From positions 1 through 64,000 of the forward strand of contig JAIXZY010000066.1 of the NCBI GenBank assembly GCA_027489355.1: a stretch of DNA of 64,000 bases, given 5' to 3'. This document shows positions 17,335 to 26,075 of this stretch, piece after piece (position 1 is the stretch's first letter; each line of letters opens with the position of its first letter). Made by a program: the position numbers and the translations under genes. The notes beneath the pieces were generated by a model, which did not search any database, was not told where the DNA came from, and saw only the letters and a program-made list of their open reading frames with translations. The stretch comes from Paracoccaceae bacterium (GTDB lineage Bacteria > Pseudomonadota > Alphaproteobacteria > Rhodobacterales > Rhodobacteraceae).

Positions 17335-17455
17335 AAAGGCAGTTTTCCAAGCCCTGTGCGAAGTCTAGCACTGTCCGAAGAGCAAGGATCGTCAGGCTCT
17401 GCACGGCAAAAAGGTTGCGGGGCAGCACGGTAGCGGTCCTAAGGGGGAGAGACAG

Positions 17456-17833
17456 ATGACGTTTTCCGTTGTGGACACCGGCAAGGAAAAGGACAGCCCC
17501 GTGTCGGGGACGGTCTTGAAGAATGGTTTCCTGATCAGCGTCCAGATCCCGACCCTTCCCGACACCGGCAAGCTGGTCGAGGGCGGAATGGCGGCGCAGA
17601 GCCGGCTTGTCTTCGAGAAGCTGGCGGAAGCCATGCAGGCCGCGGGCAGCTCGCTTGCCGATGTCATGGCCGTGCAGGTGTTCATCGTCGATAGCGCCGA
17701 CTGGGCCGCCATGCATCAGGTCTGGTGCGAGGTGTTCAAAGCCCCGTTCCCGACCAGGGCAACCGTGGTCGTCAAGGAGCTGATGATCCCCGGCATGCTG
17801 ATCGAGATCGTTGCGCAGGCCCATCTGGGCTAG
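17456..17833 (+). CDS. RidA-family imine/enamine deaminase-type protein
   Basis: A 125-residue member of the RidA (YjgF/YER057c/UK114) family. These trimers hydrolyse reactive 2-imino or enamine intermediates released by amino-acid oxidases and PLP enzymes. The conserved Arg is visible in FPTRATVVV and the Glu/Ile strand in PGMLIEIVAQA. The start at 17456 follows a GGGGGAGA ribosome site. It heads the operon that ends with a DadA-like oxidase, so it most likely clears the imines made by that enzyme. Confidence 0.9.
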   Translation: MTFSVVDTGKEKDSPVSGTVLKNGFLISVQIPTLPDTGKLVEGGMAAQSRLVFEKLAEAMQAAGSSLADVMAVQVFIVDSADWAAMHQVWCEVFKAPFPTRATVVVKELMIPGMLIEIVAQAHLG

Positions 17834-17894
17834 ACGCTAGACGCCCCGCAGAGGGCCAATCAAACCACAACAAACCACCAACAAAGAGGGACAC

Positions 17895-18737
17895 ATGTTT
17901 CACCGTCTTGGCCTGACCGCTGCCGCGGCCCTTGCCCTTGCCTTCCCGGCGCTTGCAGAAGGCACACTGAATGACCGCCTGCCGCAGGCGATCCGGGACG
18001 CGGGGGTGCTGCGTGTTGTTGCATCCTCGTCGAACTCTCCGCCGATGCTGTTCCTTGGCGAGGATGCGAAGACGATGCTCGGCCTTGAGGCCGAGCTGAC
18101 GGCCGCTCTTGCCGAAGTGCTTGGCGTGCAGATCGAATACACGACCGGCACCTTCGACAGCCTGATCCCGGCAATCGCCGCGGATCGTGCTGATATCGCG
18201 GTCGGGTCGATCGGCGACCTGAAAGCACGGCAGGAGCAGGTCGATTTCGTCGACTATGTGAAGGCCGGCATCGGCATGGCGGTTCTGGCGGGCAATCCCA
18301 AAGGGATCACCGGGCTGGAAACGATCTGCGGCAGCTCAGTCGCGGTCGTGCGCGGCACGTTCCAGGAAAAGGAACTCGACGAGCAGAGGGCCAAGTGCGA
18401 GGCCGAGGGCTCGACCCTCGAGGTTCAGACCTTTGCGGAAACCAATGCCGCGATCATGGCGCTGCGGTCCGAGCGTGTGGACGTCTGGTCGGGCGACAGT
18501 GCTCCGGTGGGCTACGCCGTGGCGGATTCGGCCGGTGCAATGGAACTGGCAGGTCCGATCCGGGCCATCGCGGTTCTGGGCTATGCGGTCGGCAAGGATG
18601 ACAAGGAACTGGCCGAGGCGCTGAAAGCCGGGCTGGAGGAACTGGTCAAGAACGGCACCTATCAGGCCATCTTCGACAAATGGGGCCAGACCGGCACCAT
18701 GCTTGAGGCCATCACGATCAACGACGCCTGGCTCTGA
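17895..18737 (+). CDS. Amino-acid ABC transporter substrate-binding protein (family 3)
   Basis: A 280-residue periplasmic binding protein of the polar amino-acid family. A signal peptide occupies residues 1-21 (LTAAAALALAFPALAEG). The two-lobe fold shows family motifs: GLEAELTAALAEVLG, FDSLIPAIAADRADIAVGSIGDLKARQEQVDFVDY and AETNAAIMALRSERVDVW. Two cysteines (TICGS and AKCEAEG) may form a disulfide. It lies between ridA and the permease gene in the same operon. The ligand is probably an amino acid used by the downstream oxidase; a D-amino acid or opine is possible. Confidence 0.9.
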   Translation: MFHRLGLTAAAALALAFPALAEGTLNDRLPQAIRDAGVLRVVASSSNSPPMLFLGEDAKTMLGLEAELTAALAEVLGVQIEYTTGTFDSLIPAIAADRADIAVGSIGDLKARQEQVDFVDYVKAGIGMAVLAGNPKGITGLETICGSSVAVVRGTFQEKELDEQRAKCEAEGSTLEVQTFAETNAAIMALRSERVDVWSGDSAPVGYAVADSAGAMELAGPIRAIAVLGYAVGKDDKELAEALKAGLEELVKNGTYQAIFDKWGQTGTMLEAITINDAWL

Positions 18738-18739
18738 CC

Positions 18740-19654
18740 GTGCAGGCTGGGGAAAACAACAGGCTGCCGGACCCAGGTCCGGCAGCTTACCCGTCCGGGC
18801 AGGCGTCTGGCCAGGGCCTGACTGTCGTTCCACTGCGCCATCCCTGGCGCTGGGTCGGGGCTGCGGTCATCGCCTATGTGCTCCTGCTGATCGCTGATCT
18901 TCTGATCACCAACCCACGCTGGCAGTGGCCGACCGTCTGGGAGTACCTGTTCAGCGGGCCGGTCCTGATGGGCGTACTGGCCACGATCACCCTGACGATC
19001 CTGGCCGAGGTGGTCGGTATCAGCTTCGGCATCCTGCTGGCCATCATGCGGCTGTCCCCGAACCCGCTTCTGTCCTGGTCCAGCGCGATGTTCACCTGGA
19101 CCTTCCGCGGCATTCCGCCGCTGGTGATGATCCTTTTCATCTATTTCTTCTCGGCGCTGGTGCCGGTGCTGTCGATCGGCATCCCCTTTGGCCCATCGCT
19201 GGAAGTCGTCCGCACCAATACCGTCATCACGCAGACCTTCGCTGCGGTGATCGGCCTTGGCCTTGCACAGGCCGCCTATGTGGCAGAAATCGTCCGGTCG
19301 GGCATCCTCTCGGTCTCGCAAGGGCAGACCAGCGCCGCGCTGGCGCTGGGAATGACACCTCTGAAGACCATGCGCCATGTCGTCTTTCCGCAGGCGATGC
19401 GCGTCATCGTGCCGCCGCTGGGCAACGAGGTGATCTCGATGGTCAAGGCGACTTCGTTGGTCTCGGTCATCGCCTACATGGAACTCCTCACCACGGTACA
19501 GGTAATCTATGCCCGCACCTTCGAACAGATCCCCATGCTGATGGTGGCCGTGATCTGGTACGGGGTGCTGACCACGGTCCTGACGTTGGTCCAGTCTTGG
19601 ATCGAGAAGCGGCTGAACAAGTCGGCCAAGAACTCCCCGGGGGTGCGGCGATGA
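18740..19654 (+). CDS. Amino-acid ABC transporter permease
   Basis: A 304-residue HisM/GlnP-type permease starting at GTG 18740, two bases after the previous stop. After a 30-residue Pro/Gly-rich N-terminal extension come about five to six membrane segments ([53 protein letters not shown]). The EAA coupling loop reads [30 protein letters not shown] single permease gene suggests a homodimeric channel. Confidence 0.92.
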   Translation: MQAGENNRLPDPGPAAYPSGQASGQGLTVVPLRHPWRWVGAAVIAYVLLLIADLLITNPRWQWPTVWEYLFSGPVLMGVLATITLTILAEVVGISFGILLAIMRLSPNPLLSWSSAMFTWTFRGIPPLVMILFIYFFSALVPVLSIGIPFGPSLEVVRTNTVITQTFAAVIGLGLAQAAYVAEIVRSGILSVSQGQTSAALALGMTPLKTMRHVVFPQAMRVIVPPLGNEVISMVKATSLVSVIAYMELLTTVQVIYARTFEQIPMLMVAVIWYGVLTTVLTLVQSWIEKRLNKSAKNSPGVRR

Positions 19655-20436
19655 GTGGTCATGTCGCCTCGGGCGTGCCGATGGTCCGCGCCGAGGGCGT
19701 GGTGAAACGCTTTGGCGCGCAAGAAGTCCTGAAAGGCATCGACCTTGTCGTCGCGCCCGGAGAGGTCGTCTGCCTGATCGGCCCTTCCGGCTCGGGCAAG
19801 TCCACGCTGCTGCGCTGCATCAACCACCTTGAGCATATCGACGGCGGTGCCCTGTCGGTCGATGGCGAGCTGGTGGGATACCGCCAGCAGGGCCGTTTCC
19901 TGTACGAGCTGAAGCCGGCCGAAGTCTGCAGGCGCCGGCGCGAGATCGGGATGGTGTTCCAGCATTTCGAGCTTTTTCCGCACCTGACCGCCCTGGAGAA
20001 CATCATGATGGCACCCCAGATCGTCCTAGGGCGCAAGGTGCAGGACGTGCGCGATGAGGCTACGGCCCTCCTCGATCGGGTCGGTCTGCGGGAACGGGCG
20101 GGGTTCTATCCGTCGCAGCTGTCCGGCGGGCAGCAGCAGCGCGTCGCCATCGCCCGTGCGCTGGCGATGAAGCCAAAGCTGATGCTCTTCGACGAGCCGA
20201 CCTCGGCGCTGGACCCCGAACTGGTCGGCGAAGTGTTGAACGTGATGCGCGACCTTGCGGCTGGCGGCATGACCATGGTGGTCGTGACGCATGAGATGGG
20301 CTTTGCCCGCGATGTGGCGGACCGTGTGGTATTCATGGACCAGGGCCGCATGGTCGAAGAGGGCCCACCGAACGAAATCTTCGCCAGGCCCAAGACCGAA
20401 CGGGCGCGCAGCTTTCTGGACCGTCTGGTCGGCTGA
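19651..20436 (+). CDS. Amino-acid ABC transporter ATP-binding protein
   Basis: A 261-residue ATPase of the GlnQ/HisP type, coupled to the permease by an ATGA overlap. Walker A (GPSGSGKST), Q-loop (FQHFELFPH), signature ([16 protein letters not shown]), Walker B ([14 protein letters not shown]) and switch His (THEMG) are canonical. Compared with typical GlnQ it has an insert after the first domain ([17 protein letters not shown]). Confidence 0.94.
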   Translation: MSGHVASGVPMVRAEGVVKRFGAQEVLKGIDLVVAPGEVVCLIGPSGSGKSTLLRCINHLEHIDGGALSVDGELVGYRQQGRFLYELKPAEVCRRRREIGMVFQHFELFPHLTALENIMMAPQIVLGRKVQDVRDEATALLDRVGLRERAGFYPSQLSGGQQQRVAIARALAMKPKLMLFDEPTSALDPELVGEVLNVMRDLAAGGMTMVVVTHEMGFARDVADRVVFMDQGRMVEEGPPNEIFARPKTERARSFLDRLVG

Positions 20437-20466
20437 GCATCGCAAAGACGCCAAGGAGTTAATTCT

Positions 20467-21702
20467 ATGGATCGGATCCTGATCATAGGCGCCGGGGTCG
20501 CGGCGCTATGTACGGCACGACATCTGCAGATGGCCGGCCGGCAGGTTGCGCTGATTGACCCTCAGCCCGTCAGTGGCGGCGCTTCGTTCGGCAACGGCGG
20601 TTTCATCTCGGCCGCAAGTTTCATGCCAGGCGCCCAGCCCGGCATGATGCGGCAGATCCCCGGATGGCTGCGTGACCCGCTTGGTCCGCTGGCGATCCGG
20701 CCGAAGGCGGCCATGAAGGACACGCCCTGGTTCCTGCGCTGGCTGCGCGCTGGCCGCGACGCCGAGATGCAGCGCCTGGCGCGAGTGATCCACAGCCTGC
20801 ACCGCAGTGCCTTTGACGACTGGAAAACCCTGGTCGGCCCGCAGATCTATGGCGAGATGATCCGCCGCGACGGCGAGATGCTGCTATGGGACAGCGACGA
20901 AAAGGGAGCGACGGAAGCCACCGAGAAGGCGCTGGAACGGGAATTCGGCCTGGAAAGCCAGGTGGTCGACCGGGCCGGACTCGAGGACCTTTACCCCGGC
21001 TTGTCGCCGGTCGTGCGGCGAGGTCTGATCAAGACCGGAAACGGCTACACCACTAGTCCGGCTGGATTGTGTCGCGCCCTCGCCGAGCTTCTGCGTCGGG
21101 ATGGGGCCGAATTCCTCGGCGAGAAGGCACTGAAGATCGTGCCGCAGGGCGATGGCTCCTGGCTCGTGCTGACGAACTGCGCAAACCACTCCACCAGAGA
21201 TCTGGTGATCGCGGCAGGCGTCTGGTCGCGTGATCTTTTGCGCCCACTTGGGATTCACGTTCCGCTGACCAGCCAGCGCGGTTATCACGCGATGCTGCCC
21301 GCCGGATCCGCCACGATCGGGATGCCCTTCATCCATCGCGGGCGCGGTATCGGCATGACGCCAATGCTCGAAGGCCTGCGAGTCGCCGGAACTATCGAAT
21401 TCGGAGGCATCGACGGTCTGCCCGACGAACGCCGCGCAAGCCAGGCTCTGGCCCATGCACGCCAGTTGTTTCCTCAGATACAAGCCAAGCCTTTGGAGAT
21501 CTGGACCGGTCAGCGCCCGGCAACGCCCGACAGTCTGCCGATTCTTGGCCCCGCACCTCGGCATTCCGGTCTTTGGCTTTGCTTCGGCAGCGGGGCTTAT
21601 GGCATGACCCAAGCCCCACCGGCCGGCCGACTGGTCGCCGACCTGGTTCTTGGTCGCCAGCCGTCAATCGACCCAAACGCGTTCCGGTTGTCCCGCTTCT
21701 GA
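20467..21702 (+). CDS. FAD-dependent amino-acid oxidoreductase (DadA-like)
   Basis: A 411-residue DAO-superfamily flavoenzyme. The FAD-binding motif is at the start (ILIIGAGVAALCTARHLQ, followed by SGGASFGNGGFISAA). The late GLWLCFGSGAYGMTQAPPAGRLVADLV segment is typical of D-amino-acid dehydrogenases. It oxidises an amino acid to an imino acid, passing electrons to quinone or oxygen. It ends the RidA/ABC operon, so imported substrate would be oxidised here and the imine cleared by RidA. The exact amino acid (D-form, N-methylated or opine) cannot be read from sequence. Confidence 0.88.
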   Translation: MDRILIIGAGVAALCTARHLQMAGRQVALIDPQPVSGGASFGNGGFISAASFMPGAQPGMMRQIPGWLRDPLGPLAIRPKAAMKDTPWFLRWLRAGRDAEMQRLARVIHSLHRSAFDDWKTLVGPQIYGEMIRRDGEMLLWDSDEKGATEATEKALEREFGLESQVVDRAGLEDLYPGLSPVVRRGLIKTGNGYTTSPAGLCRALAELLRRDGAEFLGEKALKIVPQGDGSWLVLTNCANHSTRDLVIAAGVWSRDLLRPLGIHVPLTSQRGYHAMLPAGSATIGMPFIHRGRGIGMTPMLEGLRVAGTIEFGGIDGLPDERRASQALAHARQLFPQIQAKPLEIWTGQRPATPDSLPILGPAPRHSGLWLCFGSGAYGMTQAPPAGRLVADLVLGRQPSIDPNAFRLSRF

Positions 21703-22183
21703 GGGCACTGCTCGGGTTTCAATTGGCTTATTGGCAAGGTGCCGCTCGACAGCGCTCGGATCGGTTTGGACAGTAATGACCTTCCAACTGTTTAGTCAGG
21801 GTATATAGTGGATCGGATTTCTGACCTGACCCGACACCGTCGCGTTTACGTTGGACGGCATTCGAAACGCATTCATCATTATCCCGCGTCGCGTCAGCGC
21901 TGTCAGATGAGTAAGCGGGCGCTTGGACAGGCGGACCCACGCCAACAGGTGCGAACGCGGTCCCTGGTGGTTTCACGGCCAGCGCGGCTTGTGCATGTAG
22001 AGTTCAGGCCGTCCTGCTAGTGCTTCGCAGGCCCACTCCCGCGTAGGTGACTGGCTGAACCCATACCGTGTGCGTCGACCGCGCTGGAGGGCGATGCCAG
22101 CCCTCACAGGTGCAGGTTCAGCGCACTGAAATAGTGCAGCAGTCAGATTCAACTTATTCATGAGCACACACGATCACTCAGCT
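21703..22183. other. 480-bp stretch without a recognisable gene
   Basis: No frame with a family match or credible start was found on either strand. A perfect GAGGGC/GCCCTC hairpin (22087-22105) lies about 80 bases past the stop of the minus-strand binding protein; it lacks a U-run. The segment marks the edge between the amino-acid operon and the amide island. Confidence 0.5.
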
Positions 22184-23416
22184 TCATTTCAGTCCCTCTG
22201 AAATCGCTGCTCCAAGCCAGGGCGGCAATTCAAACTGAGAGTCGGAAAATGGCTCGGGCGCGATCAGTGCGGGGGCATCTTCCGGGTCGCGCAATTGATA
22301 GAAGAGATGTGGAAGACCCATTGACGGGTCGTTCGTTGCATCAGGATATGGGATCGCCGCCTGCCACTTCGGGTGAAAGCGGATGGTGCCTGCCACGCTA
22401 CGATAGGGAATATCCAGCAAAGCCCTTGCAATACGCCGGTTTGTGCCGAAATCACCTGGATTTCCAACAGCCCCGGCAACACCGGCAGCTATGGCGTAGT
22501 GATGAAGGGCGACATAGGGTTGGCAACCCACTTCCGGCGTCGAACTTTGACCAAACCGCTGCCGGTACTTTTGCGCGAAGCTCCGTCCAAGATCATCCCG
22601 AAGCAGGCCGATGACCGTTCCCACAATCGTACCGCGGGCTCGTGTCCCCACGATGTTCGAGAAGGATTTGTGCAATGCGCCGTATTGCAGATAGAGAAGC
22701 ACCGGGAGCGGGTTCTTCATGAATTCCAAATGGAATTTTGCCAGATCCCCCGCATGGAAATGTGTAAAGGCAAGCACCGCAGGATCCGCTTCCCGGACAC
22801 GCGTTAGGATGTTCTGCCAGTCTGGCTGGAGATTTCGCAGGATGATCGGTGCTGGATCCGTCGACCAGCCAAACTGCTTTGCACACGCGTTCATCGCGTT
22901 CGCAATGACTATGCTGTAGGGTTTCGGTCCTGAAATGATCGCAATCTTCCGGTTGCGCGGCCGCCAGCGGCCACTGTCCCTCAGCCAGGAAAGGAATTTG
23001 ATGAAGCCCTGACCGTACCAATATTCGGCAGGGTCGGCCATGAAGCACCCGAAATACCGCTCCGGGTCGCTGGCTACCGTGTCATGGTGCTGGAGAAGCG
23101 TGTTGTGGTGAATGTAGATTATCCCAGCATCTGCAATGGGTTCATATTCAGAGTTCTGTGGTCCGATGTTGTAGCCGTTGATGATTGCACTGACGCCGTG
23201 CGTCGTGATCAGCGTTCGCGCTGCGCGAACCACCGCCTCTGCACTCTGGCTGCCGGTGTCCTGGAAAACGGGTTCGACGGGTCGCCCGACAATTCCGCCC
23301 CGCTCATTTATTTCTTCGACCGCAAGGATAAGCCCGTTACGGAACTCGCGCCCATCACTCGCGGAAGTGCCGGTCAGAGGCACCATGCTGCCGATGCGGA
23401 TAGGCTGATGTCTCAC
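22184..23416 (-). CDS. Cytoplasmic (signal-less) amide-type substrate-binding sensor protein
   Basis: A 410-residue type-I periplasmic-binding-fold protein of the amide/urea/branched-chain family (AmiC/FmdD-like), but with no signal peptide: binding-domain sequence starts at residue 5 (IRIGSMVPLTGTSASDGREFRNGLILAVEEIN). The GTG start at 23416 has AGGGGGA just upstream, so a missing N-terminus is unlikely. It follows a hybrid kinase and a response regulator on the same strand and shares the fold of the exported binding protein at 26076. A cytosolic ligand sensor, as AmiC is for AmiR, is the natural reading; physical contact with the kinase is inference. Confidence 0.85.
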   Translation of the reverse strand: MRHQPIRIGSMVPLTGTSASDGREFRNGLILAVEEINERGGIVGRPVEPVFQDTGSQSAEAVVRAARTLITTHGVSAIINGYNIGPQNSEYEPIADAGIIYIHHNTLLQHHDTVASDPERYFGCFMADPAEYWYGQGFIKFLSWLRDSGRWRPRNRKIAIISGPKPYSIVIANAMNACAKQFGWSTDPAPIILRNLQPDWQNILTRVREADPAVLAFTHFHAGDLAKFHLEFMKNPLPVLLYLQYGALHKSFSNIVGTRARGTIVGTVIGLLRDDLGRSFAQKYRQRFGQSSTPEVGCQPYVALHHYAIAAGVAGAVGNPGDFGTNRRIARALLDIPYRSVAGTIRFHPKWQAAIPYPDATNDPSMGLPHLFYQLRDPEDAPALIAPEPFSDSQFELPPWLGAAISEGLK

Positions 23417-23466
23417 CGTTTAGTCCCCCTGCTAACCTTCAGTGCAGCGTCGACCGCATGATTTTC

Positions 23467-24984
23467 CTATTGCAGTTCCGCGATGGCCTCAGGTTCGAAA
23501 AGGAGGTTGTGCATCATCACGCGCAGTCCGGGTGGACCCACCGGCTTGATGAGAACCGGATAGCCCTGGTTACGGATGCTTTCGATCAGCTGCGGGGCCG
23601 TGTCGGCGGTTATGACAAGCGCGGGGCAAGGCTTTTCCAGAATTTCGTTCACCTCGTTGACGATTTCGGTGCCAAGCAGCTCACGGTTAAGGCGGTAGTC
23701 GGTCACAATGATGTCGGGTTGCCGTTCAAGCGCGGCTACGCTTGCGGGGATGTCGTTCAGGTTGGCCAGGGTATCGACGCTGATACCCCAGCGTTGAAGA
23801 AGACTGGACAAGGCCGCGCGGACGTGGGGGTCGTCCTCGATCAGAAGACAGGCCAGACCGGCGAATTCGCCACCGATCTGCTCGTTGATCTCCGGCTCAC
23901 CGATGGTGCTGTGCCAGATATTCCCAAGCGGCACCTCGATCGCGAAATTCGAGCCGCGATCCACCATGCTTTTCAAGGTGATCGGATGGCCCAAGATGTT
24001 CGCAAGGCGCTGTGAGATGTTCAGGCCAAGGCCAAGACTGTGGCGACGTTTGTCCTGATGCTTCGATATGCGGAAGAACTCCTCGAAGATCTCCTGATGG
24101 AATTCTTCTGGAATGCCCGGTCCGGTGTCGATGACATGGATGCGCAGATGACCTCCGACCCGCCGACATCCCACAACGACGCGCCCGACGTCCGTGTAGC
24201 GGATCGCGTTGCTGACGAAGTTGCTTATGATCCGCTCAAGCAGGATCCTGTCGCTGGTAACTGCTTCGGTCGATGGGACGATGTGAAACTTAAGTCCCTT
24301 CTCCCGCGCCTGATAATCAAATTGCACTTTCAAGCGGTCAAGAACAGTGGAGATCTGGAAGGTCTGGATCGACGGCCGGATCTTTCCCGCGTCCAGCTGC
24401 CCGATGTTAAGAAGGGCGCCCAGCAGATCCTCCATGATCGCGACAGAGACTTCCATCGCGTGCAGCGATTGCTGACGGTCGTCGTCGGTCTGCGCGGCGA
24501 TGCAGCTGTAGATCAGGATCTTCAGCGCTGCCAAGGGTTGTCGCAGGTCGTGGTTCGCCGCCCGCAGGAAGCGCGACTTGCTTTGATCGGCCGCCGTGGC
24601 GGCGTCCTTGGCCTTCCGGAGCGCGCGTTCATTGCGATGCGCCGCCGTGATGTCGACGCAGAGTGCTGTCCAGTTTCCATCCGGGCCCTGCCAGCTTTGC
24701 AGCTGGTAGACGCTGCCGTCCGAGAAGTAGAGCTTTGGCTGGACATCGGTCTGTCCGTCGTCCGACGGCGCAGCTTCGACCTGGACGAGCAGCCCGGCGC
24801 GCTCGACCTCGTCGATGAACTTCGCGCGGGTTATGCCAAGGGGAATCCCGCCCTTGAAGCAATCGAAACAGGCAGAAAACGCGGGGTTGAAGGCCAGCAG
24901 GCGCAAATCGGCGGACCAGTAGGACAGGGGCAATTGCAGGCCGGCAAAGGCCTGCTCGGGCAAGCTCTGTCCCGCGGCCGTCAT
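23467..24984 (-). CDS. Hybrid histidine kinase (PAS-HisKA-HATPase-REC)
   Basis: A 505-residue soluble kinase with no membrane segment. A PAS-like domain occupies about residues 15-115. The phospho-acceptor helix reads FLRAANHDLRQPLAALK (about 135-150). The ATPase domain has the N-box (ERIISNFVSNAIRYT), DTGPGIP and LGLGLNISQRLA. A C-terminal receiver domain has the acidic pair (LLIEDDPHV), the acceptor Asp in VTDYRLN and Lys in VLIKPVGP. It overlaps the response-regulator gene as ATGA. It probably reads ligand occupancy of the adjacent cytosolic binding protein; that link is inferred. Confidence 0.93.
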   Translation of the reverse strand: MTAAGQSLPEQAFAGLQLPLSYWSADLRLLAFNPAFSACFDCFKGGIPLGITRAKFIDEVERAGLLVQVEAAPSDDGQTDVQPKLYFSDGSVYQLQSWQGPDGNWTALCVDITAAHRNERALRKAKDAATAADQSKSRFLRAANHDLRQPLAALKILIYSCIAAQTDDDRQQSLHAMEVSVAIMEDLLGALLNIGQLDAGKIRPSIQTFQISTVLDRLKVQFDYQAREKGLKFHIVPSTEAVTSDRILLERIISNFVSNAIRYTDVGRVVVGCRRVGGHLRIHVIDTGPGIPEEFHQEIFEEFFRISKHQDKRRHSLGLGLNISQRLANILGHPITLKSMVDRGSNFAIEVPLGNIWHSTIGEPEINEQIGGEFAGLACLLIEDDPHVRAALSSLLQRWGISVDTLANLNDIPASVAALERQPDIIVTDYRLNRELLGTEIVNEVNEILEKPCPALVITADTAPQLIESIRNQGYPVLIKPVGPPGLRVMMHNLLFEPEAIAELQ

Positions 24985-25688
24985 GGACGGTCGCGCTGTT
25001 GGGTCAGGGCTGCCGTGTTCTCGATCGCGTAGCGGACCGCAGATTCCCGTGTGCGCAGTTCCAGCTTGCGCATGGCATTGCCAAGGTGGACGCGGACGGT
25101 CTGGCGGCTGATGTCCAGCGCCTCGGCGATGTCCTGGATCGCGCTTCCCTGGCCAAGAAGCAACAGAACCTCGGTTTCCCGCCGGCTGAGGCCGGTCGGC
25201 CGGACGGCCTCACGCGGGGGGGAGGGGTCCAGTGCGTTGCCCTCGGCCCAGCTGCGCGCGATGAGCTCGCGAGGGAAGGCGACGTCCCCGGACAGAACGC
25301 GCTGAAGAGCATTCTGGATTTCCTCGGGACCAGATGACTTGGGAATGTAGCCGATCACCCCGTGCTGGATGGCCCGCAGGACGTAATTCGGTCCCTCGTG
25401 GACCGACACGATCACGATGGGAAGCGAAGGGTAGCTGTTTCGGATCAGGCGCAGCCCCTCCATCTCGGAGAAGCCGGGCATGACAAGGTCGATGATCAGC
25501 AGTCCAACGTCGGGGTTCGATTGCAGGACGGCCAAAGCCTCGTCAAAGCCGCCCGCCTCTTCGACGCGCAGCGAGCTGTCCAGACCCTGTGCAACCTGCT
25601 TGAGCGACTCTCGCACGACCCAGTGGTCGTCCGCGATCAGGATGGTCCGCGGAGAGCGGAAGCTTGGATTGCGCTCAATCATGCTCAT
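24981..25688 (-). CDS. LuxR/NarL-family response regulator
   Basis: A 235-residue two-domain regulator. The receiver domain has DD near the start (LIADDHWVVRESL), the phospho-acceptor Asp in LLIIDLVMPG and Lys in GYIPKSS. The C-terminal LuxR helix-turn-helix reads LSRRETEVLLLLGQGSAIQDIAEALDISRQTVRVHL. It is the first gene of the minus-strand sensor operon and faces the amide transport/hydrolase operon across a 387-bp control region, which it most likely controls. Confidence 0.94.
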   Translation of the reverse strand: MSMIERNPSFRSPRTILIADDHWVVRESLKQVAQGLDSSLRVEEAGGFDEALAVLQSNPDVGLLIIDLVMPGFSEMEGLRLIRNSYPSLPIVIVSVHEGPNYVLRAIQHGVIGYIPKSSGPEEIQNALQRVLSGDVAFPRELIARSWAEGNALDPSPPREAVRPTGLSRRETEVLLLLGQGSAIQDIAEALDISRQTVRVHLGNAMRKLELRTRESAVRYAIENTAALTQQRDRP

Positions 25689-25753
25689 CGCGCTGCAAGA
25701 CCTTCATCTGCCGGACGCCTTCGGCGCGTCCTCACTTAGCAGCATATCTAGGT

Positions 25754-25774
25754 GTTGCAGGCAGGATTTGCAAC
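25754..25774. promoter_or_regulatory. Inverted repeat in the divergent amide control region
   Basis: GTTGCA (25754-25759) and TGCAAC (25769-25774) are perfect 6-base arms with a 9-base spacer. A second, shorter copy of the same arms occurs at 25961-25975. Both lie between the response regulator and the transporter operon. Confidence 0.5.
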
Positions 25775-25960
25775 GACTGCAGCTAGATGAAGGGTTTGTT
25801 GAACTCTGCGCCGTGACCCGGCGCGAGCAAAGGTATCGCTTAGATACAATGTCTAGAGCGTGCTGGAACAGGAACCGTTGGTACGCTGCCGCATATTTGC
25901 GCGCTCTGGCAGGGGGATTGCTCGGATTCTCCACGGGATCGGCCTCGCATGACGATGTGC

Positions 25961-26015
25961 GTTGCGTCTAGCAACTCCGCTGTTGACACTAGGTAAGAAT
26001 CGATACTACGTCTAG
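25961..26015. promoter_or_regulatory. Candidate operator cluster before the amide transporter operon
   Basis: GTTGC-GTCTA-GCAAC (25961-25975) is a perfect inverted repeat. GTCTAG occurs here (25966-25971), again at 26010-26015, and earlier at 25851-25856. The cluster ends about 60 bases before the transporter start and is the best candidate response-regulator target. Confidence 0.5.
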
Positions 26016-26075
26016 ATAAAACGATAATATGACGCATCAAGTGTCAAAGCTGAAGCCCAACAAGGAGAACCGAAG

